From Steinernema hermaphroditum (lineage: Eukaryota; Nematoda; Chromadorea; Rhabditida; Steinernematidae), in the NCBI GenBank assembly GCA_030435675.1, contig CM059622.1, forward strand, positions 1,550,001 to 1,614,000: a stretch of DNA of 64,000 nt, read 5' to 3'. The notes below the pieces were generated by a model. It searched no databases, was not told the origin of the DNA, and saw nothing but the letters and a program-made list of their open reading frames with translations. The first letter of the stretch is position 1. Every line of letters starts with the position of its first letter. Shown one piece after another: positions 50,153 through 61,117 of this stretch. The translations under genes and the position numbers were made by a program.

Positions 50153-53100
50153 TCACCGGTACTCAGGCCCGAAGTCCGGGATCGACTGGTCCTTATAGCC
50201 CTTGAGCCAGTAGGTCGTCTGCAGGCCTTTGCCCTTCATCTCGACCTGGCCGCGTAGTTCGAGCCGGAAGTCCGGGTCGCGCGCCAGGATCTCCTGGGTG
50301 TCGGAGCTGACGTGGATGCGCAAGGCTGCAAGCGGACGCCGATTATCTCTGGGCGCTGTTTCGTTCACTTACGCAATCCGTTGCTCTCCATGCGAGAACT
50401 CGTGTTGACAGTGTCTCCGAACAGGCAGTAACGAGGCATCTTCGACCCGACAACGCCGGCCACCACCGAACCTAAAAGACGCCGTCCTTAGAAGGGGCCC
50501 GAGAGCAAGAATACGCACCAGAATGCATTCCGATTCGGAGCTTGAGCTGTTCGTTCGGCCTGTGCCTGATGGTGAAATTCTTCACTTTGTGCAGAAGCGC
50601 TAGAGACATCTGCGCAATCTGGCTAGCGTGGTCGTCGCGCTTCTCCGGCAGGCCGGACACCACCATGTACGCATCGCCGATGGTTTCCACTTTGTACACT
50701 TGGAAGTTGTCGACGACGCCGTCGAACGCAAGGTAGAGGTCGTTGAGCAGTGTGACGACCTGGAAACGCGTTGCTTTCAGGAGTGAAGAACCCTTGTGTT
50801 TTTAAGTAATGAGTACAAAGTTGTACATGGTGTGAAGCATTTTTTGAGAAAACAAGGCTGATCTGAACTAGAACATCAGGATCGATCCTTATGTTTTCAC
50901 TTGATTCGCGCTTAAGTCGGCTCGATTGAATACTTTGAGATGGATCAGATCGGTTAGCCAACCGGTCGCCGATTTGGGCTCGGCTCGGTGCTTTTGACTC
51001 GATTTCGAACCCTATTTGACTCTACGGAAAAACCACCAGTTAGTAATCTCGGATTCGAAGAGGTCGATCTACTGGAGGTGGATCCGATAGGTAGATACAT
51101 ATTCGACAAGTCACATGAAAAGTTGGCGTCATTACAATCATCTTCGACAGGCTAGCCGCGGAATATGCCGCCGAATGTGACGTATTTTGTTGTTATTTTT
51201 ATATTTTCTGTACGCAAGAGGACCCAATCCCCTGGTTGTCTCTTCTCTCGCGCCCTTCCTCCACTAATTTTTATCTCATTTTTGTGATTGTTCTTGGGCC
51301 CGCGTCACTTTAGGGCCCTTGTTCTCAACCCCGGAGCCGTTGTTCCACATATTTGACCTGTCCATTAATCGTGAACCGCACATTAACATCCGATTCAGAA
51401 TCTCAAATTTTTGGCTTGTCCTTAGTCAACCTCCCAGGATCATGAGCAGTCCACTACATACACATCATGACAGAGAGATCTTGAGGTTAACTCGCTAACA
51501 ATCTCTTTGTATCTGTACATATATTCGAGCAACTCAAACTAGTCGTCTGCATTCTTAAGCCACGGTACATCGGCTCCCTGTTCGGCTTTTGATTTTTGTG
51601 TTCGGGGTGCGGGGATTCGGGCACAGATCCGTCTCTGTTTTTAGGATAACAATTCAGTTTCTGATTAGAGGGTTAAACATATCCGGTACATGGTACGCAA
51701 ACAGAATATCCAGAGATTGGCGCGAACGGATGGGACCTAGCCTAGTCCTTTAGCCGACCGTGAGCCGGTTGAACGGCTGACGGATCGCGGCCTTGAGCTT
51801 TTTAATATACAAATACACGGCTGAGCGGATACCTATCTCTGAACGCCTATCTCTTGTGGCTGAGTTAGCTATTATAGAGACCTATCTTTGAGAGTTCTGC
51901 TCCTTTCCCGATATTCTCACCTGCATGGGAGTCGATTTGGAGGAGAGGGCAGTGAATCCGACGATATCGGAGAAGTAGATGGTGACGCAGTTGTACGATT
52001 CGGCCTGCACCGCCTGGCCCATGATGAGCTGATCGGCGACGCTCGGCGGGAGCAGCTGATGAAGCAGGTCCTCCACCTTTTTCTTCTCTGCGAGATATTC
52101 CTGCGTCCGCTCCTCCACCAGTCCTTCCAAATTGTTCGCGTACATCTCCATACGTTTCAGGAGGTTATCCACCAGATTCGACGTCTCATTATCTCTGGAA
52201 TGTACGCTTTAGAGGAGGGCGCAAAGGCGGAGCTCACTTATTGAGCGATCTGACGACTCGTCGGATCATCGAAAAGTCTGGCCGATCTTGTGGCGTCTCG
52301 AACCAGCACGACTCCATCAGCTCGAGGAGTTTGGGCATCTCCAGCTCCTCGTCCATGGCCTCCGGCGGCACCATGGACGGTCGGTAGAGGTCTTCGACGA
52401 ACTGCGGCTCGATCATCACCTTCTCGACGATCTGCTTGGGCGATGGAGATTCGCCTTCGCGGTAGAAGGCGCCACGGCGGTAGATCATCTCATGCAGAAT
52501 AATGGCGAAACTGTAGACGTCTCCACGTTGGGTACCGTACGGGTAGGCCATTTCGTTGCGCAGGATTTCGGGGGCTGTCCACAGTTTTTCTAAAGATTAT
52601 GGCCTTAGAAAAGGGTGTGGATAAGGATGAACTCACTCTTGTAGAAAGCATGTTCCCCGATGTCTTCAATGTCGATCTCTTCCATGGCATGGAGCTTATG
52701 AAGACCGAAATCGGTGACCTTCAGCACGAATCGGCTGTCGACCACACAGTTCGACGACTTCAGTTTGCCGTGAACTCGGATTTCACTGCTGTGAATAAAG
52801 TGCATTCCCTGAAACGTCGATTTTCGAACAATTCACCTCTCGTAGCCCACCTTGACCAAATCATGGAGCAGCGAGTACTTCATCATCTTGTCCAGCTCGA
52901 TCTTGTCGTTTTCGAGGATGTCTTCCAGCGATCCCTTCGGACAATATTCCGTCACGATACAGTAGTTGGGCGCGTCCAGGCAGGCTCCGGTGAATCTGGT
53001 GACGTGGTCGTGCTGGAGGTCCTTCATTCGTTTCAGCTCCATGAGGTGACCACGATTGAGGTCGATCTTCGGCCAGCGTCTTGGGTCGATCTTCAACATC

Positions 53101-56100
53101 TTGATGGCCACCATGGTTCCTTTGTAGATAGCTGTGCGCGTGTAGATCTGCGCGTTGTGTTGGACGATTGTCTCTACGGAACCGCCGCTCTGGAAGGGGA
53201 TTGTTATAATCGTGTCTTTTGGCTTGTTCTATGTGTAGAAATTGGATTGAAAATCGAGTACTTTATAAACATACTTATATTTTTGGTTTCCGTTAGGCCT
53301 GTTAGGGATGCATGCCTAGTTCTGATCGCTGAATTTCCCCTTATCCTATGTACTTTGGTTTCTTATTTGTATATGATATATTTGTATATATGGACTGTTC
53401 TGTCTCGACAGGTCACGAAGTGCCACCTCAAACCATCAAAATCCTACGATCTACTCATAAGAAGATGGATAAGGACCTCAGACTTTCGATCTCTATCTTG
53501 AGTGGGGATAGTCCTGTTCGCCGGGGGTCTTGTTCTATCTGAGTAGCACATTTCCTTTTTTCGGATTTTGGTTGGCCATGGAAAACATTTCAAATAATTT
53601 TTTTTTGTTGTCAGAATGTGAGCATTATGTGTGCACTTTAACCATCCTCCCAGCTCCAGTGTATGATATGAATAGGAAATAACTTGTGTGCAAAGTATGG
53701 AATGCAAAAGTAATGTAACTAAGCATTTGATTCGTTGGCCACACACATCGATATTTTAAAAGAGAGGTCTAATTTTCAGGGTTACATATCGCTGTGTTGT
53801 AATCTTCCATGATTAGCACTGAATCTGGAGTTTTTGGCTTTAGTGCACACGCGAAAGCTCCCTTTGTGTGTGTGAACTCCACTCACCCCGACTTTCGCAC
53901 ATCTGATCACGTTATCGACCACATTTTTTATCATTTTTGCGCACGCATTATTGAACTGCGTTTTGAGTGCTTTGGGGCATAACGCATTTGAATGAGCTAA
54001 GAACAAATTTCATTTTGCGAATACAATAGCGTTAAAATGAACCAACATTAACTAGCAAATTTTTGCTCCCTCACCACTGGTGATACTACTGTTCATTCAA
54101 TTATCGTGGACCATTTACACTGATGTCTTATTCTATTGTCCTTCTATCTGTCCTTAGAAGATCACGTTATGAGTTCGGGTGAGCTATGCATAGATTTCAT
54201 TTTGCAACTACGGTGCTGTTGTGTGGCTGAAGTTTAAATGAACCAACTTTAACTAACAAATTTTTGTAAAAACGTTGTCTCTTTTGTTTAAACTGCATTT
54301 AGAACTCCACTCACCCCGACTTTCGCACATCTGATCACGTTATCGACCACATTTTGATTATTTTTACGCATGCATTTTTGAGCTGCGTTTTGAGTACTTT
54401 GGGGTATGACGCATTTAAATGAGCTAAGAAACTTCTTTCTGCGAATACGGTAGAGTGGCGTGATTAACGTTACAATGAACCAACTTTAAATAAGAAATTT
54501 TTGCGCTTTTCAACTTACAGTTCATACAACTATCACTAATGTCTTATTTGCGATGGGCGTCTTTAGATTTGTATCCGTGAGTCAAATGGGAACTGACATT
54601 TTGGGAAGCATCTTAGAAGAAAAATTTAATTTTCGGGGTTATATCGCTTCCAGAGCGTTTGCACAAAATCTAGAGTTTGAGCCTTTGTTTTGGAAAGCCA
54701 TTGATGTATTTTAATTCGAGCCAGTAGTTCTAGGCCCCTGGTCTCTTCTCTCGCGCCCTTCCTCCACTCATTTATATCTCATTTTTGTCTACCACTTCCG
54801 ATACTCGCCACTTTAGATCGCCTGTTCTCAGCCCCGGAGCTCTTGTTGTACATATCTAGGACTGAAGCCGAGCCACTTGAGTCGGAGCCGAGCCGGAGCC
54901 ACTGTAATTTTTGTTGATACTCCGATCTTATCCATGTTTAGGTTACTTTTTAGTCACTCTCTCTACTTCACGGACAAACCAACCTTGGTACTGGCGAAAC
55001 TGAGCTTTCGATTCTTCAGGCTGGAGAGGGAGCGCTTCGCGTGGATATCGTAATCCTCCTCATTGCTCGACTTCTTCTTTTTCGAGTTCGATTCGGAATT
55101 AGACGGCGACGACACCAGCGCGCGTTCGACGTCATTTTCGGCGAACGGTGAGGTGGCCTGAAGAGAGAAGTGGCAATTGTCGCTCGGGGAGTCCATGCGA
55201 AGAATCATCTCTTCGGTGATCGTAGGCACCTGGTTATGCGGGTGGTGGTTGTTCTGCTCGAGCGTGTTGTTCTTCTCGTTGGTCGGCGACGACTTCTTCC
55301 GCGTGAACAGACTCAGCTTCCGGTCGATCATCGCCGAGATTTTGCGCGTTGCGCCGGACGAGGAGCTTCGCTGAAACAGGCTAGCTACAGTGGGACAAGT
55401 AGCCATAGATGGGATGGCGCTGAACGAATTGATAAAGGGGATAGCCGACGGAAACCGGTAGTTGTAAAGTGGAGGTGAAATGAAGGGTAAACGAGAAGCT
55501 GAACATGCGACATTTAATGTGTGTGGACGTAGGACAACGACGGTGGACTGTGTAAGGGTTGGGGGGGGGTTGTTAAAAGCAATACGATGAACCCAAATCG
55601 AAGCAAGCGTCCATTGGAGTAATGGTGTTTAGAATATTGCAGACTGCACAAGATCTGCCACTTATTTTGGTGCTAAGGGTCAAGTTGCCCTCCGAATATA
55701 TCAATCTTTCGGATGGAGGTATCAATAGCCATGGGCAGCAAGAATAGACCTCAAAAAGGACTAATATAACTGGAAAACAGTAAATAAACACGGGTCAAGG
55801 CCTACCACCAAAGACAGAGCACTGAGGGAAAACCAACAGCGGAAAACGATAAGAAATGACATGACATTTTTGATGATTTAACGATTGCTTCTCCATTTCA
55901 AACGCATTTTATATGAAGTCATGAAGTAGCAGAGTTCAGAGGCATAGTGTTACTAGAGCTGCCTGTGTGGCTCATTGGAAACGTGTTTGATTTGTAGGCG
56001 GCAAGAATGGTCGGAGTCGGGTTCAGTTTCCCTTAGGGTCCTTAGTCCCTGTCTCTAAAATCGCTGTCTGATCGTTTTATGAAAACGCAATGGAATCCTT

Positions 56101-59100
56101 TTCTGACTACTGGATAATTTGAGTTCTACCGGAGGCGTCAACTTCGGGAAGTTCTCACCCTAACAAGGCACTACTGCAACGATTTCTTGATGCTTTGTTT
56201 TCCTCAAAGTGTATATATTCCAATTTAAGCTTATTTAGATTTGAATATTCGAATTACCATTCCAATAAGCGTTTTTAAAGTTTTTTTTTGTTTTAAAGTT
56301 TACAAATCTATTTTTTTGTACATTTAATGCATTTTTGTCTTCATAGTATCAGTATTAATAGTTAATCGATATAACGAAGTTTCGCTTGTTTTGCCTTATT
56401 CATTATCGTGTTCGACCATACTTGAATCAAACACCGCTTTCGCTCGCCGATATTCATAGAGAATAAGGGTAAAAGCCGCCGCCCCTTTACCGATCTTAGA
56501 AATCCCAGCAAGGAAGTGGAAACAAAGCACATAGGGAACGTCATTTCTCGTCTGTTCTACGGGCGCGGTGCGGGACATTGATCTTACAAAGACCGGCAGG
56601 TTTCTAGGACTGAACGACATTTTCTCGACAGTTCTTATTAGTCCTTCATTTCCATTTTTGCTTTTAAATCGAACCTCATTTGCTTCATTGTTTCTAAACT
56701 GATTCCTCAAGAGATTGTTGACCCCATTGGTCTCCCAAAAACCGCCTTCATGTACTAAAGCATCAGACCCTGCCATCATGCATCTGATCACGTCAAACTA
56801 GTCAAAAGAGCCTCTAAAAGCCGGGTGAACGACGGGAAAGAGACGACACCAAAAACGTGACAAAGGTGGCAAAAGTGGATGTTCCCTCACCAATCGCATT
56901 CTCATCGCGAAGAGGTCGTAATCGTCGTCGGCAAACTGCAACACAACGCGTCATCATCAGCTTGCGCCAAAAAGTGAGTGAAAACATGGAAACAGAGGAC
57001 CCTTCTACTTAAGCCATGTACCAGAAGGAGTAGTTTTGTGGTGACCGAGCACTCACGAGATCGGATTCTCGGCGACATACCTTGTCGGAGGCGAACGACG
57101 ATCGGCTGTTGGAGCGGAGGAGAGGGTCGTTCTGATCGGGATGCACGTATCCGTCGATCTTCCGCGCCCGTTTGGCCTTCTTCTTCTTTTCACGGCTGTC
57201 GTCGCCGTCCAGCTCTTCCCAGCGGATCTTCCACGACATCGCCGTCAGCTCGCGTTCCAGCTTCATGCGGTGGTAGTACCAGCAGAATAGCGAGCCCATG
57301 ACGACGATGACAAGGCAGGCGCCGCCGATGACGTATAAGTACCACGGGAGCCCGTCGGGACATTTGGAGTGATCCCAGCCGCATATGGGCGAGTCGGGCG
57401 GCGGTTTCCCGTTTACCCAGTGGAACTCTGCCACTTGTTTTAGTTCGTTTGATGCTCCGGAGTAGTAGGCGACTTCCTGAAATGAGGCGATGATGGGAAT
57501 TTGTCCTTTTTATACAATCAGATCCCTGTGAACCAGTCCAGTATAAGGGACCTTCTTCACTCTTTGATCATTGGTAACCAACTTTGCTATGCTAAGTATG
57601 TGGTGTTGTATGACGCATATCTCTACATCAAATGAGACTATTCGATTTTGAGATCATCCATGACTGTCCATTAGGGTGATTCCACCACGATCGCATTAAT
57701 TCATACCCTGACATTCATGGAATTGTTTCAAAAATTTGTATTTTTGAGGGTATATCGACTTTGGGATGGATGCTATGTTTATCAGTTTATCCCAAAGATT
57801 AAGACTCAGAAATCGTCAACTACCAAACTCCTTAGATTCCAAGACTAACATTGTTTCTTATCAATGCATTGAAATTTCATCATTTTTGACTCTACCGTTT
57901 TTTTTGACTTTACCGTTTACTCAGTTTTTTAAATTGACATTTTGTTCATCACCGGGCGACCGAAACCACCTCTATCACTGTTAAAGTGGCCAGGGTGAGT
58001 GGCGTTAAGAGCTTGTAGTACAGGCGACCTCGCGGAGATCATTTTTGCTCTGCTTTTGCTGAGAATAATTAAACTGTTTTGATGTACAACAAGATCCTTT
58101 TATTTGGCCTAAGAATGGATCAGAAACGTAATTTTTGAACGTTTGTGTCTTCCTTAAGTGTCAGCACTTATCAGCCTCAAACGCCTTAACGATTTATTGA
58201 GTAGGTAGTACGGTATACCGTGAAGTGCTCCTATTTTTGGGTTCAACCACGACCAATTATCATGAAAAACTATCATACTTACCACAAACTTTTCTTGAGC
58301 CGGGTCCAAATCGAGAAGTGAATAATCCGAATATCGATCACCGTTTTCGTCGATACTGACATTACCCGTAATTCCTAAACACATTCATCGTATAGTGGTC
58401 TCTGGGACGCGTCTCATTCTCACCGACAAACGTTCTGTGCCACATTTTACTCGTGATGTTGTGCCCGTTGCGGGGATCCAGTCCCTCGGTGAGCGTCTCG
58501 TTGAGCGCTATGGCGTAGAGAAGGACGGCATCGTAGAAGGCGCTGATGAAGTTGTTCATCTCGTACTCTTTCCCCGTCTTTGCCGAGTAGTTGTACTTCG
58601 TTTCGGCGCGCTCCTTCACTCGCGCTTCGAAGTTCTTGTACTCGCTGCGGTCGCTGCGACGCAGAGAGATCGTCTTGAGCGCGCGGTACGCCTCCTTGGC
58701 CTTGTCGTTTTCCGGCGAGTTCGTCTCGTTCGCGCGGATCCAAGGCTTTTCGGCGTGCGAACTGAAAGAAGGTGGATTTAGGTGGGGAAATGTTGATTGG
58801 CAAAGGTCTACGTGAACGTTGATGGAATAAAATTTTTGTCAAATATATGAGATGTAGTTAATTTTTGAAAACAACAATCCCAGTTGGTTATATTTGGCAT
58901 TCTACATGTTTCTAAAGGGGTTTTTCTATTCATTCCTGATCGTACCGAATACCTAATACGTAATGGCGACACTTAAAAATTTTAACACTCAGATATTCGT
59001 TTTTTTGTGTTTCGCCTTCCCTCTGTTGTTTCTTTGTCGGGTGACAAACGATAAGTTGAGAGACGCGCAAAGTTTTGTTTGGTTTACGATTCCTATCGCT

Positions 59101-61117
59101 ATTCCGAGAATTTATAACAGTCAAAGATTTTTGTACTGTTTAAGGCGGAATCAGAAGAAATCATATGTTTTGTGTCAGCCAGATACTCACGAGTTACGAG
59201 TTGTGTTACAATTTTTGATTACAACCACGGACCGAATCGTAATTCGAATCCCACTCTCATTAAAACTTTAATACTGCTTCGAAAATACTTCTCCACCTTC
59301 CTCTTCCTCTTTTTCGCTTTTTTTTGTTTTAGATCTTCGTTCTGTTAGGATCGAATTTGACATGGAAAGCCTAAGATTTTTGTGCAGCAATTTGTTGATC
59401 TGTTTCGTGATAGCCAAATACCCAAAATTACGAACTGATAGGAGAAAGAGCAATCACCATCAGAGAAGCAAAGTTTCGGGTTTTTGGACACCTAGCTTCA
59501 AACCCCAACGCGGCCACATGATGCCTTTTAGATGGAAGACGGTAATGAGATGATATTTTTGCATGATTCATCAAGCGAGAAACACTTTGTGGTGTGATTT
59601 CTGAAAGTTGCAAATTTTTGTACTGCGCGGAACGGGTTTTTTGGATTCACTATTTTTTCGAAGATGACGTCATTTTTGAACACAAAACGCTTATGGCTTC
59701 ATCATAAGGGAATCTTATATCTGCGCATCTTTTCAATCTCCCCACCTTAGCTTTCAAAGGATTAATTTATTAAGGAGTTAAGCCTTTTTGTGGCGTGATT
59801 TTTGAAAGTTTGGTATTACTCTGTGGTGTCATTCCTGAAAGGTGCGAATTTTTGTCCATCACACTTTAAGATGACATCAACTTTTTTGTCTATATAGAGT
59901 ACATGCTGCTGCAAAAACCGTAATGAGGAAAAATGTTAATTTTCGGAAAGAATAAGTAGTGATAAGTATTCGAAGGTGTTTACTACCCACTGTACCGAGC
60001 CATCTTTACATTCCCTTATCTTTCGAACATGGCGTCATTTTGAATGGTAATCGGCTAAGGGATTCTACCGAAAGGGTAATCCATTTCCGCACATTTTTTC
60101 AGCACATCTTGACAAGAACTTGTCCTGTTCACTCGTGATCGTGTCGAATACGTACCATCAATGACTAATACATGGTGACAACAGTTAAAAACTTTTATCA
60201 ACGCTAGGTATTATAAGAGCTATAGTTGCATGTCTTTCGAACCAATTACTGACGTCATTTTTGCACGATACAACCACGCAGAACCGGGTGTTGCCATAAA
60301 TTAAACTTATTTCTGCACATTTTCCAACCACATTGACAAGTACTTTCAAAGGTTGCATTTTTGTTCTCGATCACGAAGGGCACAAAGGGCGCTCCATTCC
60401 TCCCTTCTTAGATCAATCGTGAAGGTCAGTTCTATTTTTGGAACATATCTTGCTAAATTTCCCCTATTCGTGTACATCGGAAATGCTGGTCATCTTATGA
60501 AATACGATAACATAGCAAACATATACAGCGTGGTACTATCCTAAGTGAAGTTGCAAACGATCGTATTTGAAGTGACAAATTTTTGAGCAAGAATACTAAA
60601 GCGTGGATTTGCGCATCATTACCTATGCAAAGCATATATCGAGGTCGACCGACACTTTCGAAAGCTTTTTTTTTGTAGATCGTTTTTTAAAGACAATCGA
60701 TTCCGGTGATAGGAGATCAAATTGCTAACGATGTTTTAACAGGGAAGACATCTTTCATTTCATTTTTGGGTATGACTTTTAAGGCAATCGTTTACTTTTC
60801 ACTCATGCCTTTTGTGCTTTCACAATAAAACCGATAGAGTAACTAAGCTACTTGATCAATAGGGTTGATTAAATTTTTGCGATAAGATAGACCGTCGTTT
60901 GATCTGATTCTTAGGAATGGTTCACTGAATAGTAATTTTTGAGATCTGCTACAATTCTGCTGGACAGTTGGATTTTCAGGTTAGCAAACTAGCACAACTC
61001 ACCCCGTAGAGACGTCGATGTTGATGAAGACATATTCTCCCGACCGGGCCATGCCGAGCTCGTAGGCGGCGAGCATGATCTCGCGGACGGTGTCCGGACT
61101 GGCGCATAGGATGATGA
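50153..61117 (-). CDS. gcy-28: Receptor-type guanylate cyclase, natriuretic-receptor-like (5' end missing)
   Basis: A single-pass receptor making cGMP from GTP. Thirteen exons keep frame: 61117-61003, 58761-58424, 58374-58283, 57476-57081, 56935-56891, 55370-54984, 53189-52851, 52808-52637, 52589-52238, 52194-51921, 50759-50519, 50471-50373, 50325-50153, about 1006 residues. The ligand-binding end ([38 protein letters not shown]) resembles human ANF receptors. [11 protein letters not shown] precedes the membrane segment [20 protein letters not shown]. The kinase homology domain keeps VAIK and DFG but has HGKLKSSN instead of HRD, so it is a pseudokinase. A dimerisation helix ([15 protein letters not shown]) leads to the cyclase with metal sites SDIVGFT and IGDAYM, purine-specifying Glu in VETIGD and Cys in RYCLFGD. 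A 129-residue linker exon is unusual. The symbol is by analogy with the most ANP-receptor-like C. elegans cyclase and needs a tree; the enzyme class is certain. Confidence 0.95.
50760..51920. other. gcy-28: Cyclase intron with dispersed repeats
   Basis: The 1.16-kb intron splits the cyclase domain between STPMQ and VVTLL. It contains one copy of the 140-bp repeat shared with 54737-54868 and AACCGG-type words (near 50956 and 51771) related to sequence in two PHACTR introns. Confidence 0.65.
51228..51370 (+). repeat. 140-bp repeat, first copy
   Basis: GTCTCTTCTCTCGCGCCCTT followed by CCTCCACTxATTT, ATCTCATTTTTGT, GCxxxxCACTTTAG and CCCCGGAGC is shared with 54737-54868. The two copies lie in different cyclase introns 3.5 kb apart, in the same orientation. 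Confidence 0.88.
53873..54515 (+). repeat. Tandem duplication with a 54-bp identical core
   Basis: A block starting GAACTCCACTCACCCCGACT is identical for about 54 bases at 53873 and 54302. The copies then diverge but stay alignable through TGCGTTTTGAGTxCTTTGGGG, GAGCTAAGAA, AATGAACCAAC and AAATTTTTG. A partial copy of the end lies at 54190-54280. Confidence 0.93.
54737..54868 (+). repeat. 140-bp repeat, second copy
   Basis: Second copy of the repeat described at 51228-51370, with the same order of blocks and a conserved ATCTCATTTTTGT core. Confidence 0.88.
55371..56890. other. gcy-28: Cyclase intron with a SINE copy
   Basis: A 1.5-kb intron between the 45-nt exon and the linker exon. It holds the SINE head at 55961 and a 131-codon - frame (56396-56791) with no domain features. 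Confidence 0.55.
55961..56041 (+). repeat. tRNA-derived SINE copy
   Basis: GCCTGTGTGGCTCATTGGAA matches the head at 7351 and includes an A-box-like TGGCTCATTGG. GGGTTCAGTTTCCC is a decayed B box, and AGGGTCCTTA follows as in the 7.4-kb copy (GGGGTCCTTA). It sits antisense inside the cyclase gene. Confidence 0.75.
57477..58282. other. gcy-28: Cyclase intron before the membrane-spanning exon
   Basis: An 806-nt intron with no repeat pair or gene recognised; it carries five ATTTTTG words on the + strand. Confidence 0.5.
58762..61002. other. gcy-28: Cyclase intron rich in ATTTTTG and diverged repeats
   Basis: In this 2.2-kb intron, TGxTCGTACCGAATACxTAAT (about 58938) resembles GATCGTGTCGAATACGTACC (about 60136). 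GTGGTGTGATTTCTGAAAG (about 59591), GTGGCGTGATTTTTGAAAG (about 59790) and GTGGTGTCATTCCTGAAAG (about 59823) form a threefold repeat. It has one of the highest ATTTTTG densities in the window, about 17 copies. Confidence 0.65.

Larger units (their letters stand above)
53190..54983. other. gcy-28: Cyclase intron between linker and kinase-homology exons
   Basis: This 1.8-kb intron contains the tandem repeat at 53873-54515 and the second copy of the 140-bp repeat. Its donor GTTGGT (reading -) is weak. Confidence 0.6.

Noticed and set aside
54963..55406. A separate small - strand gene of 147 codons
   Set aside because: Its frame begins at an internal acceptor, has phase-0 junctions and fits exactly between the microexon and the kinase-homology exon of the cyclase gene, so I treat it as an exon.
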